Source of the DNA: Nocardioides sp.
GTDB lineage: Bacteria > Actinomycetota > Actinomycetes > Propionibacteriales > Nocardioidaceae
NCBI RefSeq assembly: GCF_030655615.1
Contig: NZ_JAURVJ010000068.1
Location: 1 to 40,200 of the forward strand
Length of the DNA stretch: 40,200 nucleotides
Reading direction: 5' to 3'
Shown: positions 7,803-16,005 of the stretch, piece by piece
Numbering within the stretch: position 1 is the stretch's first letter
How the letters are laid out: each line of letters starts with the position of its first letter
Notes under the pieces: generated by a model
What the model saw: only the letters and a program-made list of their open reading frames with translations
Told to the model about the DNA's origin: nothing
The model's database searches: none
Program-made: the position numbers and the translations under genes

Positions 7803-8471
7803 TCAGACGAGGCCGATCTCGTGCGCCAGCACGACCAGCTGCACGCGGTCGCGGCACCCGGTCTTGGCCAGCAGCCGGCTGACGTGGGTCTTGACGGTGG
7901 CCTCGGCCACCACGAGCTCGGCGGTGATCTCGTGGTTGGACAGGCCGCGGCCGACGAGCACGAGCACCTCGCGCTCGCGGTCGGTGACGTCGCGCAGCCG
8001 AGGGTCGTGGGTGGCGGTGGCGCGGTCGGGCGCCGGTGACGACGCGGCGACGTGCTCGAGCAGGCGGCGGGTGGTGCTCGGGGCCACCACGGCGTCGCCC
8101 GCGTGCACGGTGCGCACGGCGGCGAGCAGGTCCTCCGGTGCCGCGTCCTTGAGGAGGAAGCCCGCCGCGCCGGCCCGGATCGCGGCGAAGGCGTGCTCGT
8201 CGAGGTCGAACGTCGTCAGGACGAGCACCCGGGGCGCCCCGGGCTGGGCGGTGACCAGGGCGGTGGCCTCGACGCCGTCGAGCACGGGCATCCGGACGTC
8301 CATCAGCACCACGTCGCAGGCGAGCGTCGCGAGCAGGTCGACGGCCTCACGGCCGTCGCCGGCCTCGCCGACGACGACCAGGTCGGGCTGGCTGTCCAGC
8401 AGCATCCGGAAGCCGGCCCGCACCAGCTGCTGGTCGTCGACGAGGACGACGCGGATCGGCTGGGTCACCAC
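7803..8471 (-). CDS. NarL/LuxR-family response regulator
   Basis: This 222-residue two-domain regulator has a receiver (residues 6-120) with acidic pair D12-D13, phospho-acceptor D58 in VVLMDVRMP, the conserved Thr in VLTTFD and Lys in GFLLKDA. A C-terminal LuxR-type helix-turn-helix (about 158-215) contains LTDREREVLVLVGRGLSNHEI-type sequence and TVKTHVSRLLAKTG. Two adjacent GTG codons (8471 and 8468) could start it; the second gives a GTGA overlap with the kinase stop. It forms an operon with the kinase and lies directly upstream of the ABC exporter, its likely target. Confidence 0.95.
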   Translation of the reverse strand: MVTQPIRVVLVDDQQLVRAGFRMLLDSQPDLVVVGEAGDGREAVDLLATLACDVVLMDVRMPVLDGVEATALVTAQPGAPRVLVLTTFDLDEHAFAAIRAGAAGFLLKDAAPEDLLAAVRTVHAGDAVVAPSTTRRLLEHVAASSPAPDRATATHDPRLRDVTDREREVLVLVGRGLSNHEITAELVVAEATVKTHVSRLLAKTGCRDRVQLVVLAHEIGLV

Positions 8472-9610
8472 GGGATCGTCGCGCGGAGGGCCCAGCCGCC
8501 GCCGGGCCGGGGTCCGGTCTCGAGGGTGCCGCCGTGCAGGTCGACCCGCTCGCGCATGCCCGTCAGCCCGTGCCCGCCACCGTCGGGGGCGGCCGCGCCG
8601 CGGCCGTCGTCGGTGACCTCGATGGCGACGCGGTCGGTCACCGCGACCCGCACCCTCGGGCGGGAGCCGGGGCCGGCGTGCTTGCGGACGTTGGTGAGCG
8701 CCTCCTGCACCACGCGGTAGGCCGTGAGTCCGACCGCCGTCGGCACCGGCCGGTCCACGCCGCTGAGGTCGGCGGCGGCGCCGTCCTCGTCGAGCAGGGC
8801 CGGCAGGTCGGCGAGGCCCGGCAGCGGGTTGCGGCCGGTCGTCTCGTCGGCGCGCAGCAGCCCGAGCAGCTGGCGCATGTCGGTGAGCGCCTCGCGACCG
8901 GTCGCGCCGATCCGGGCGAGGGTCTCGGCGGCCACCCGGGGGTCGCTGCCGGCGGCGTACCTCGCTCCGTCGGCCTGGACGACCATGACCGTCAGCCCGT
9001 GCGCGACGACGTCGTGCATCTCGCGCGCGATCCGCGAGCGCTCCGACGCCGCGGCCAGCGCCACCTGCTGCGCGGCCTCGAGCCGGATCCGCTCGCTCCG
9101 GTCGACCAGCGCGGCGACGTAGGCCGCACGGGTGCGGCCGAGGGTGCCGAGGGCCCAGGGGGTGACGACGAAGGCCGAGACGGTGAGGAAGTAGGGCAGG
9201 AAGCTCCGCACCGTGAGCACGCCGTCGTAGCCCACGATCCAGTCGACCGAGGCGACCACCGCCGCCGCCTCGCCCACGCCGAGGGCGACGAGCCCGGCCG
9301 GGCGCGTCGAGAAGCGCGCCACCGAGTAGACCGCGAGGGGGAACGCCACCTGGGTGTGGAGGGGGGTGTCGGTCAGCGGCACCTGCAGCGCGCTCGCGAG
9401 CGCGACAGCCGTGAACGCGAGGTTCGGGCGCTCACGGCGCCACAGCAGCGGCAGCGCCTGCAGCGGCGCCAGCAGCAGGCCGATCCAGACCCCGGCGACG
9501 GCATAGAGCGGGACCGGCAGGACGAGCACCACCACGAGCCCTACGTCGAGGGCACGCTCGCCGCGGGCACCGAGACGCCACGGCTGCCGTACGCCGTCCG
9601 CCTCGTCCAC
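8465..9610 (-). CDS. Sensor histidine kinase (HisKA_3 type)
   Basis: This 381-residue membrane kinase has about five N-terminal membrane segments with little extracytoplasmic sequence (residues 20-165). A HisKA_3 dimerisation domain follows, with ERSRIAREMHDVVAHG and phospho-acceptor H199, then an HATPase_c domain with NVRKHAG (N-box), VTDDGRG (G1) and GHGLTGMRERV (G2). Short-loop sensors of this kind usually sense membrane stress or a cognate ABC transporter. The start is GTG at 9610, six bases after TACGGT, so it is probably leaderless. A putative operator for its own response regulator lies at 9642-9665, suggesting autoregulation. Confidence 0.94.
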   Translation of the reverse strand: MDEADGVRQPWRLGARGERALDVGLVVVLVLPVPLYAVAGVWIGLLLAPLQALPLLWRRERPNLAFTAVALASALQVPLTDTPLHTQVAFPLAVYSVARFSTRPAGLVALGVGEAAAVVASVDWIVGYDGVLTVRSFLPYFLTVSAFVVTPWALGTLGRTRAAYVAALVDRSERIRLEAAQQVALAAASERSRIAREMHDVVAHGLTVMVVQADGARYAAGSDPRVAAETLARIGATGREALTDMRQLLGLLRADETTGRNPLPGLADLPALLDEDGAAADLSGVDRPVPTAVGLTAYRVVQEALTNVRKHAGPGSRPRVRVAVTDRVAIEVTDDGRGAAAPDGGGHGLTGMRERVDLHGGTLETGPRPGGGWALRATIPW

Positions 9611-9616
9611 CCGCCC

Positions 9617-9622
9617 ACCGTA
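9617..9622 (-). promoter_or_regulatory. -10 box of the histidine kinase operon (leaderless)
   Basis: On the minus strand TACGGT lies six bases before the GTG start of the kinase, matching TANNNT and giving transcription at or next to the start codon. The operator-like site at 9642-9665 covers the expected -35 position. Confidence 0.55.
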
Positions 9623-9641
9623 GGACGAGCCCGGCCGGGGA

Positions 9642-9665
9642 GGCGTCAGCCCACGGGATGACGCC
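9642..9665. promoter_or_regulatory. Candidate response-regulator operator, site 3
   Basis: GGCGTCA (9642-9648) and TGACGCC (9659-9665) form a perfect inverted repeat around a ten-base centre, and the interior carries the shared core ACGGGATG (9653-9660). The centre is about 43 bases upstream of the kinase start. The site also lies between the kinase and the divergent DUF4177 gene, so either direction could be affected. Confidence 0.6.
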
Positions 9666-9674
9666 GGCGCTGAG

Positions 9675-9680
9675 TAAGGT
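9675..9680 (+). promoter_or_regulatory. -10 box of the DUF4177-RidA operon (leaderless)
   Basis: TAAGGT fits TANNNT and is followed seven bases later by the ATG at 9688, placing transcription start at the initiation codon. AAGG inside the same stretch could alternatively act as a weak ribosome binding site if transcription starts further upstream. Confidence 0.5.
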
Positions 9681-9687
9681 GCCAGGC

Positions 9688-9840
9688 ATGACGACCTGGG
9701 AGTACCAAGTGGCGCCGATTCCGCTCCACAACGAGGCGCTGATGCTCAACAACTTCGGCCAGGACGGGTGGGAGCTGGTGGCGATCCACACCAACGCCCA
9801 GGGCGGTCTGGTGGCGTTCCTCAAGCGGGCCAAGGCGTGA
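9688..9840 (+). CDS. DUF4177 small protein
   Basis: This 50-residue protein (MTTWEYQVAPIPLHNE, then NNFGQDGWELV and a short beta strand) fits the DUF4177 family, in which the GWELV motif is the hallmark. No biochemical function is known. An in-frame ATG at 9658 would add ten residues but lies inside the putative operator, so 9688 is preferred. Its stop overlaps the GTG start of the RidA gene by four bases, making it the first gene of a four-gene coupled operon. Confidence 0.85.
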   Translation: MTTWEYQVAPIPLHNEALMLNNFGQDGWELVAIHTNAQGGLVAFLKRAKA

Positions 9841-10295
9841 GCACGCCCGAGGAGCGGCTGGCCGCGCTCGGGCACGCCGTCCCCGAGGTCGCCAAGCCGG
9901 TGGCGGTCTACGTGCCCGCCGTACGCTCCGGCCACCAGGTGTTCACCTCGGGCCAGCTGCCGGTGCGCTCGGGCGAGCTCATCACGACCGGCAAGGTCGG
10001 CGCCGAGGTGACGGCCGAGGAGGCCTACGCCTGCGCGCAGCAGTGCGCGCTCAACGCGATCGCCGCGGTCAAGGCCGAGATCGGCGACCTGGGGCTGGTC
10101 AAGCGCGTCGTCAAGGTCGTGGTGTTCGTGGCCTCGACGCCCGACTTCACCGGCCAGCCGGGGGTGGCCAACGGCGCCTCCGAGCTCCTCGGCGAGGTCT
10201 TCGGCGACGCCGGGGTCCACGCCCGCTCGGCGGTCGGGGTGTCCGCGCTGCCGCTCGACGCCCCCGTCGAGGTCGAGATCCTGGTCGAGGTGTGA
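9837..10295 (+). CDS. RidA/YjgF/YER057c-family protein
   Basis: This 152-residue protein resembles the larger RidA-like group (YjgF-related, YjgH/TdcF type): FTSGQLPVRSGEL near residue 38, CALNAIAAVKAEIGDL, VVKVVVFVASTPDFTGQP and a C-terminal HARSAVGVSALPLDAPVEVEI. Classical RidA deaminates reactive enamines and imines, using an Arg in a motif close to R-S-A-V-G as seen here. It starts with GTG in a GTGA overlap with the DUF4177 stop and itself overlaps the Nudix gene. The operon context suggests metabolite clean-up. Enamine deaminase activity is inferred from the family only. Confidence 0.88.
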   Translation: MSTPEERLAALGHAVPEVAKPVAVYVPAVRSGHQVFTSGQLPVRSGELITTGKVGAEVTAEEAYACAQQCALNAIAAVKAEIGDLGLVKRVVKVVVFVASTPDFTGQPGVANGASELLGEVFGDAGVHARSAVGVSALPLDAPVEVEILVEV

Positions 10296-11164
10296 AGATC
10301 CCGCTGCCGCCGGTGCCGCTGCCCGACGACCTGGTCGCGGTCGCGCGTGAGTACGCCGACGGCACCAGGACCCCGGTCGAGCCGCGCAACGCGGCGACGG
10401 TCGTGCTGATGCGTCCGTCGGCCGCCGACGTCGGGCCCGACGTCTACTACATGCGCCGGCAGGTCTCGATGGACTTCGCCGCCGGGATGGCGGTCTTCCC
10501 CGGCGGGGGCGTCGACCCCCGCGACTTCGACACCGAGGTGGCGTGGGCCGGCCCGACGCCGGCCGAGTGGGCCGAGCGACTGGGCAGCGACGAGGAGACG
10601 GCCCGGGCGCTGGTGTGCACCGCGGTGCGCGAGACCTTCGAGGAGTCGGGGGTGCTGCTCGCCGGGCCGTCGGCCGACGAGGTCGTCGCCGACACCACCG
10701 GCGACGACTGGGAGGCCGACCGGGTCGCGCTCGAGACGCGCGAGCTGTCCATGACCGACTTCCTGCTCCGCCGCGGGCTCGTCCTCCGCACCGACCTGCT
10801 CGGCGTCTGGGACGCCTGGCTGACGCCGGTGTTCGAGCCCAAGCGCTACCGCACCTGGTTCTTCGTCGCGGTCCTGCCCGCGGGCCAGCGCACCCGCGAC
10901 GTGTCGTCGGAGTCGTCGTCGGTGGTCTGGCTCCCGGCGCGCAACGCCGCGGAGCAGGCCGACGCCGGCGAGCTCGCGATGATGCCGCCGACCTACCTGA
11001 CCTCGATGGAGGTGGGCAGCTTCGCCACGCCCGACGACGTCCTCGCCGAGGCCGCGTCGCGGTCGGCCGAGATGTTCACGCCGTCGGTCGAGCCGCTCGG
11101 CGAGGGCTTCACGCTCTCGATGCCCGACCGGCTGCGTCCCCTGGTCGCGGAGCGCCGCCGATGA
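10292..11164 (+). CDS. Nudix hydrolase with a split Nudix box (NUDT19-like)
   Basis: This 290-residue protein has the start of a Nudix box (VFPGGGVDPRDFD, about residue 70) and its catalytic end AVRETFEESGVLL (about 112), but roughly 35 residues, including GPTPAEWAERLGSDEE, separate the two. The same type of insertion is known in NUDT19, a peroxisomal CoA diphosphatase, so hydrolysis of a CoA-like nucleoside diphosphate is possible but unproven. The GTG start overlaps the RidA stop and the gene's own stop overlaps the ATG of the metallo-hydrolase. No signal peptide is seen and it is presumably cytosolic. Confidence 0.85.
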   Translation: MKIPLPPVPLPDDLVAVAREYADGTRTPVEPRNAATVVLMRPSAADVGPDVYYMRRQVSMDFAAGMAVFPGGGVDPRDFDTEVAWAGPTPAEWAERLGSDEETARALVCTAVRETFEESGVLLAGPSADEVVADTTGDDWEADRVALETRELSMTDFLLRRGLVLRTDLLGVWDAWLTPVFEPKRYRTWFFVAVLPAGQRTRDVSSESSSVVWLPARNAAEQADAGELAMMPPTYLTSMEVGSFATPDDVLAEAASRSAEMFTPSVEPLGEGFTLSMPDRLRPLVAERRR

Positions 11165-11976
11165 GCGAGCCGTGGGCCGGCGGCGAGTTCGGCGAGCGCG
11201 GGCACTGCCTGCTCGCGCCCAACCCCGGGATCATGACCCTCGACGGCACCAACACCTGGGTCCTCCGCGAGCCCGGCGCCTCGACCTCCGTCGTCGTCGA
11301 CCCCGGGCCGATCGAGGACGGCCACCTCGACCGGGTCGACGAGACCACCGGTGAGGTCGGGCTGATCCTGCTGACCCACCACCACTTCGACCACTCCGAG
11401 GTCGCCGCAGCCCTCGCCGAGCGCAAGGGGTGCGCCGTACGCGCGCTCGACCCGGACTGGTGCGTCGGCGCCGACCCCCTCGCCGACGACGAGGAGATCA
11501 CCGTCGGTGGCCTGTCGCTGCGCGTGGTCGCCACCCCCGGCCACACCGCCGACTCCGTCTCGTTCCTGCTGCCGACCGAGCGGGTGCTGCTCTCCGGCGA
11601 CATGGTGCTCGGCCGCGGCACCACCGTCGTCGCCCACCCCGACGGCCGCCTCGGCCCCTACTTCGAGTCGATCGAGCGGATGCGCGCCCTGGTGACCGAC
11701 GGCCAGGTCGCCACCATCTGGCCCGCCCACGGACCGGTCCTCGACGAGGCCGGCGCCGTGCTCGACTTCTACCTCGCCCACCGCCGCGAGCGCCTCGACC
11801 AGGTCCGCTCCGCCCTCGAGCAGCTCAAGGACCAGCCCCACCCCGAGGGCATCGCCGCGGACGAGCTGCCGCGCCGCGTCGTCGAGGTCGTCTACGCCGA
11901 CGTCGACGAGACCCTGTGGGACGCCGCCGAGCTCTCGGTCCGCGCCCAGCTCGCCTACCTCGCCGAGCGGGGATAG
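11161..11976 (+). CDS. Metallo-beta-lactamase-fold hydrolase
   Basis: This 271-residue protein has the metal-binding HHHFDHSE motif (HxHxDH, about residue 80), a second ligand region TPGHTADSV, LLSGDMVLG with the bridging Asp, and WPAHGPV with the last His. A C-terminal helical domain ending in QLAYLAERG resembles the winged-helix-like C-terminus of LACTB2-type enzymes (endoribonuclease or hydrolase). It overlaps the Nudix gene by four bases and ends the operon. The M. tuberculosis relative next to crp (Rv3677c) has the same position. No beta-lactamase role is implied. Confidence 0.9.
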   Translation: MSEPWAGGEFGERGHCLLAPNPGIMTLDGTNTWVLREPGASTSVVVDPGPIEDGHLDRVDETTGEVGLILLTHHHFDHSEVAAALAERKGCAVRALDPDWCVGADPLADDEEITVGGLSLRVVATPGHTADSVSFLLPTERVLLSGDMVLGRGTTVVAHPDGRLGPYFESIERMRALVTDGQVATIWPAHGPVLDEAGAVLDFYLAHRRERLDQVRSALEQLKDQPHPEGIAADELPRRVVEVVYADVDETLWDAAELSVRAQLAYLAERG

Positions 11977-12016
11977 TCGCCACCACGCGACGCCCTGCGC
12001 AGACGAGGGCCGAGCC

Positions 12017-12032
12017 CGTGACGGTCGTCACC
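12017..12032. promoter_or_regulatory. Possible CRP-type site upstream of the M1 peptidase
   Basis: CGTGA-CGGTCG-TCACC has the symmetric GTGA-N6-TCAC core of CRP-family sites. It lies in the 194-base gap before the secreted M1 peptidase, some 150 bases from the start codon. A possible -10 box TACGTT is at 12102-12107. The distance makes a regulatory role uncertain. Otherwise the gap from 11977 to 12170 shows no gene or clear hairpin. Confidence 0.35.
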
Positions 12033-12170
12033 GGCGTACCGGATCGCGAGATCGTCAGACAACATTTCCCGGTTCTCGGGCCAGCGGGGCGACCTCGGGT
12101 CTACGTTCGCGCTTACCCCCCGCCCGTCTCGGACCTGGCTGCGGCGGGACCGAATCGAGAGAGACGTTCG

Positions 12171-15100
12171 ATGACACTGGCACGACGCACGGCCGCCCGG
12201 ATCGCCGCCCTCAGCCTGGCTGGGGGACTGATCGCCACCCTCCAGCCGGCGCTCCCCGCGTTCGCCGTCGACCCCGTCGCCGGGGCCCTGACGTCGGGGG
12301 ACCCGCTGTTCCCCAACCAGGGCAACGGCGGCTACGACGTGGCGCACTACGACGTCAAGCTCGCCTGGACGCCGGGCGCGACGCTCGCGCTGTCGACGAT
12401 CGCGGCGACCGTGACGGTCGACGCGACCACGACCGGCGCGCCCCTGTCGTCCTACGCCCTCGACTTCGAGGGCGCCAACCTCACCGTCTCGGCCGTCACG
12501 GTCAACGGCACCGCGGCCGGGTTCACGCGCGTCGACGGCACCGGCACGGAGCCGCCGGCCGCCCACAAGCTGGTCGTCACGCCCGCCACCCCGGTGAGCG
12601 GCGCGTTCTCGACGGTCATCACCTATAGCGGCGTGCCGAGCAGCCACCTCGACACCGACGGCTCCGCCGAGGGCTGGAACGCCACGGCTGACGGCGCGAC
12701 CTTCCTCGCCCAGCCGATCGGCGCGATGGCCGGCCTCCCGGTCAACAACACCCCGAGCGACAAGGCGACCTACCGGTTCGCGCTCGACATCCCCACCACG
12801 GTCACCAACACCGCCGGCACCGCCCCGGCCTCCGCCGTCTCCAACGGCGAGCTCCTCTCGCGCACCCCCAACGGGGACGGCACCCGCACCACGTGGGTCT
12901 GGAACCAGGCGCAGCAGATGGCGTCCGAGCTGATCCTCATCAGCATCGGCAAGTACGACATGATCGAGTCGACGGTCACCCTGGCCAGCGGCCGGGTCAT
13001 CCCGGAGTGGTCGTTCATCGACTCGGCCCAGTCGGCAGCCAACAAGACGACGTTCACCACCCGCCGCAGCCAGCTGTCGACGATCATCCAGCGCCTCGAG
13101 GCCCTCTACGGCCCCTACCCGGGCAACAGCACCGGCATCGTGATGGACACCGTGCCCAGCGCGATCAACTACGCGCTCGAGACGCAGGACCGCTCCTTCT
13201 TCCCGAGCGTCAGCTCCCTCAACGGCAACACGCTCATCCACGAGCTCGCCCACCAGTGGTACGGCGACGCCGTCGCGCCCAAGGTGTGGAACGACATCTG
13301 GATCAACGAGGGCATGGCCACCTGGGGCCCGTCCTGGTACACCAGCGTGCTCTCCGCCACGGCCCCCAACCCCACGGCCGTCGAGACGACCTACTTCAAC
13401 AGCTGGAACAACACCGCCGCGACCAGCGCCAACTGGAACACCGCGCCGTCCGGCATGACCGCGACCAGCCAGCTCTACGGCTACCAGACCTACACGCGCG
13501 GTGCTCAGTTCTACGAGGCCCTCCGCACCGCCATCGGCACCCCCGACTTCCTCACCTTCGTCAAGACGTGGGAGAGCCGCTACGGCAACGCCAACGGCGG
13601 CGCCGGCGACTTCGAGAACCTCGCCGAGGAGATCTCCGGCCGCGACCTGACGGCCTTCTTCACCGACTGGATCTACGAGACCGGCAAGCCCGTCTGGCCG
13701 TTCAAGCACAACCTGGAGATCACCACCCCCGCAGGCCCGGCCCTGCCCGGCAGCACGGTCACCTACACCGTCACGGCCACCAACACCGGCCGGGTCCCGA
13801 TGACCCCGGTGATCACGGTCGACCTCGCCGACGTCCTCGACGACGCCGACCTGCCGGCCGCCAACCTGCCCGCCGGGACCACCCTCGACGGCACCACGCT
13901 GACCTGGACCGTGCCGAGCACGCCGGTCACCGCGGGCAGCAACGTCGCGCAGATCGCGATCCCCGTCGTGGTCGACGCCGACGCCTCGCAGCGCACCCTG
14001 GCCGCGACCGCCCGCGCCGCCACCCTCGGCTCGACCTGCACGGCCTGCGCCGCGAGCACCTCGGTCGACATCCAGCAGCTCACGCCCGCTCCGGTGCCCA
14101 CCATCACCGGTACGCCGAAGGTCGGCGTCGCGCTCACGGCCGTCACCGACGGCTGGCCGGCGGGCACGACCTTCGCCTACCAGTGGCTCAACGCCGGCGA
14201 GCCGATCGCCGGAGCCACCGCGTCGACGTACACCCCGGTCGCCGACGACCTCGGTGACTCCCTCTCGGTCCGGGTCACCGGCTCGAAGCCGAGCTACCTC
14301 GACACGACGCGGACCAGCGCCGCCGGCGCCCCCGTGGTGATCGGGACCCTGGCCAGCACGCCGACGCCGACCATCGACGGCACCCCGCGGGTGGGCACCG
14401 TGCTCACCGCGGTCCCCGGCACCTGGGACCAGGGCGCCACGCTGACCTACCAGTGGCTCGCGGACAACGTCGCGATCGCCGGGGCCACCGGCACCACCTA
14501 CACGCCGGGAGCCGGCCAGCTCGGCGCCCGGATCACGGTGGCCGTCACCGGCACCAAGCCCGGGTACACCACCGTGACCCGCACCAGCGCGGCCTCCGCC
14601 GCCGTGGCCCCCGGCCAGCAGGGCACCACGCCCACCCCCACGATCACCGGCACCCCCAAGGTGGGCGTCCAGCTCACCGGCGCCCCCGGCACGTGGGACC
14701 AGGGCACGTCGCTCAGCTACCAGTGGCTTGCCGACGGCACCCCGATCGCGGGCGCCACCGGCCTGACCTACACCCCGGGCACGGGCCAGATCGGCTCCGT
14801 CCTGGCCTTCCGCGTGACGGGTGTCCGGTCCGGCTTCACGACGATCGTCCGCACCAGCGACCCGACCGCCCCGGTCACCGCCGGCGACCTCGCCAACGCC
14901 CCGACGCCGGTCGTCAGCGGCACTCCGCAGGTGGACGTCGTGCTCACCGGCGCTCCCGGCACCTGGGACGAGGGCACGACGCTGGCCTACCAGTGGCTCG
15001 CCGACGGCACCGCCGTCCCGGGCGCCACGGGCCTGACCTTCACCCCGGGCCCGGCGCAGGTGGGCCAGGTGCTGACCTTCGCGGTCACCGGCACCAAGGC

Positions 15101-15956
15101 CGGCTACGCCACGCAGACCCGCACCAGCGCCCCGACGGCCGCGGTCGCCCCCGGCGTCCTGGCCGCCACGCCGACCCCGACGATCAGCGGGACGCCGCAG
15201 GTCGGTGTCTCCCTGCTGGCCTTCTCCGGCGACTGGGACGCGACGACGCTCGCCTACCAGTGGTTCGCCGGCGACGCGCCCGTCGCCACCGGCTCGGTCT
15301 TCACCCCGACCGCCGCGGAGCTCGGCTCGGTCATCACCGTCGCCGTCACCGGCACCAAGCCCGGCTACACGACGGTCACCCGGACCAGCGCCGCCACCGC
15401 GCCCGTCGCGCCCGGCACCCAGCTCAGCACCCCGACGCCGACGGTCCGGGGCACCACCCGGGTCGGCTCGACCCTGCAGGCCGTCGCCGGCACGTGGGAC
15501 GAGGGCACGACCCTCGGCTACCGCTGGCTGCGTGACGGCGAGCCCGTCGCCGGAGCGGTCAACGCGTCCTACACGCTGCGCCCGGTCGACCTCGCGTCGC
15601 AGCTCAGCGTCGTCGTCACCGGTCGCAAGGCCGGCTACGACAACGCGTCGGCCACCAGCGCCGCCACCGCGCCGGTCGCCCTCGGGACGCAGGTGCTGCG
15701 GCCCACGCCGCGGATCACCGGCGTCGCCAAGGTGGGCCGGCTCCTCACGATCGTGCCGGGGGCCCACGACGGCGGCGTCACCCTCGCCTTCGAGTGGTAC
15801 GCCGGCGGCAATCGGATCGCCGGGGCGAGCGGCAAGACCTTCCGGCCCAGCGCGGCCCAGGTCGGCAAGGTCATCAAGGTGACCGTCGTCGCGACCAAGC
15901 CGGGCTTCGCCCAGGTCTCGCGCACGAGCGGGTCGACCGCCAAGGTCGTCCGCTGA
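12171..15956 (+). CDS. Secreted M1-family metallopeptidase with seven Ig-like repeats
   Basis: This 1261-residue protein has a signal peptide (MTLARRTAARIAALSLAGG, then PAFA as the cleavage motif). The M1 gluzincin domain spans residues 30-520 with zinc ligands H357 and H361 in HELAHQWYG and E380 in NEGMATW, correctly spaced; the exopeptidase GAMEN motif is replaced by NYALETQ. A DUF11/CARDB-like beta domain (520-637) follows. Seven repeats of about 90 residues (640-1261) each start TPTPTI-GTP-VG and contain YQWLADG and VTGTKPGY. There is no LPXTG or membrane anchor, so it is probably released or wall-bound. The ATG at 12171 has a purine-rich GAGAGA upstream. The substrate is unknown; aminopeptidase action is inferred from the fold. 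Confidence 0.93.
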   Translation: MTLARRTAARIAALSLAGGLIATLQPALPAFAVDPVAGALTSGDPLFPNQGNGGYDVAHYDVKLAWTPGATLALSTIAATVTVDATTTGAPLSSYALDFEGANLTVSAVTVNGTAAGFTRVDGTGTEPPAAHKLVVTPATPVSGAFSTVITYSGVPSSHLDTDGSAEGWNATADGATFLAQPIGAMAGLPVNNTPSDKATYRFALDIPTTVTNTAGTAPASAVSNGELLSRTPNGDGTRTTWVWNQAQQMASELILISIGKYDMIESTVTLASGRVIPEWSFIDSAQSAANKTTFTTRRSQLSTIIQRLEALYGPYPGNSTGIVMDTVPSAINYALETQDRSFFPSVSSLNGNTLIHELAHQWYGDAVAPKVWNDIWINEGMATWGPSWYTSVLSATAPNPTAVETTYFNSWNNTAATSANWNTAPSGMTATSQLYGYQTYTRGAQFYEALRTAIGTPDFLTFVKTWESRYGNANGGAGDFENLAEEISGRDLTAFFTDWIYETGKPVWPFKHNLEITTPAGPALPGSTVTYTVTATNTGRVPMTPVITVDLADVLDDADLPAANLPAGTTLDGTTLTWTVPSTPVTAGSNVAQIAIPVVVDADASQRTLAATARAATLGSTCTACAASTSVDIQQLTPAPVPTITGTPKVGVALTAVTDGWPAGTTFAYQWLNAGEPIAGATASTYTPVADDLGDSLSVRVTGSKPSYLDTTRTSAAGAPVVIGTLASTPTPTIDGTPRVGTVLTAVPGTWDQGATLTYQWLADNVAIAGATGTTYTPGAGQLGARITVAVTGTKPGYTTVTRTSAASAAVAPGQQGTTPTPTITGTPKVGVQLTGAPGTWDQGTSLSYQWLADGTPIAGATGLTYTPGTGQIGSVLAFRVTGVRSGFTTIVRTSDPTAPVTAGDLANAPTPVVSGTPQVDVVLTGAPGTWDEGTTLAYQWLADGTAVPGATGLTFTPGPAQVGQVLTFAVTGTKAGYATQTRTSAPTAAVAPGVLAATPTPTISGTPQVGVSLLAFSGDWDATTLAYQWFAGDAPVATGSVFTPTAAELGSVITVAVTGTKPGYTTVTRTSAATAPVAPGTQLSTPTPTVRGTTRVGSTLQAVAGTWDEGTTLGYRWLRDGEPVAGAVNASYTLRPVDLASQLSVVVTGRKAGYDNASATSAATAPVALGTQVLRPTPRITGVAKVGRLLTIVPGAHDGGVTLAFEWYAGGNRIAGASGKTFRPSAAQVGKVIKVTVVATKPGFAQVSRTSGSTAKVVR
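14088..15953 (+). repeat. Seven in-gene repeats coding for Ig-like domains
   Basis: Seven direct repeats of about 265-270 bases code for the C-terminal beta domains of the M1 peptidase. They begin with APVPTITGTPKVG, TPTPTIDGTPRVG, TPTPTITGTPKVG, APTPVVSGTPQVD, TPTPTISGTPQVG, TPTPTVRGTTRVG and RPTPRITGVAKVG. Repeats two to four are the most alike and the first and last the most diverged, as expected when new copies arise in the middle of an array. Such arrays are prone to recombination and to assembly collapse. Confidence 0.9.
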
Positions 15957-16005
15957 GCCGACCCGTCGAGCTGACCCGCTGAGCTGACCGCCGAGCTGAC
16001 CCGCC
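15955..16005. repeat. Short tandem repeat over the M1 stop codon
   Basis: Four units of 12-13 bases related to GAGCTGACCCGCT run from the stop codon of the M1 peptidase (15955, 15968, 15981, 15993) into the terminator hairpin. The first is degenerate (GAGCCGACCCGTC). They hold no open frame of interest. Confidence 0.6.

Noticed and set aside
9688..11976. DUF4177-RidA-Nudix-MBL as a new nucleotide-signalling or defence operon.
   Set aside because: The RidA and MBL-fold genes sit at conserved positions near crp in actinobacteria, which points to housekeeping; no effector or sensor gene is present.
14088..15953. The regular repeats as a possible CRISPR or other DNA array.
   Set aside because: The period is about 270 bases, the repeats diverge by codon and all lie in one frame as beta domains, so they are protein repeats.
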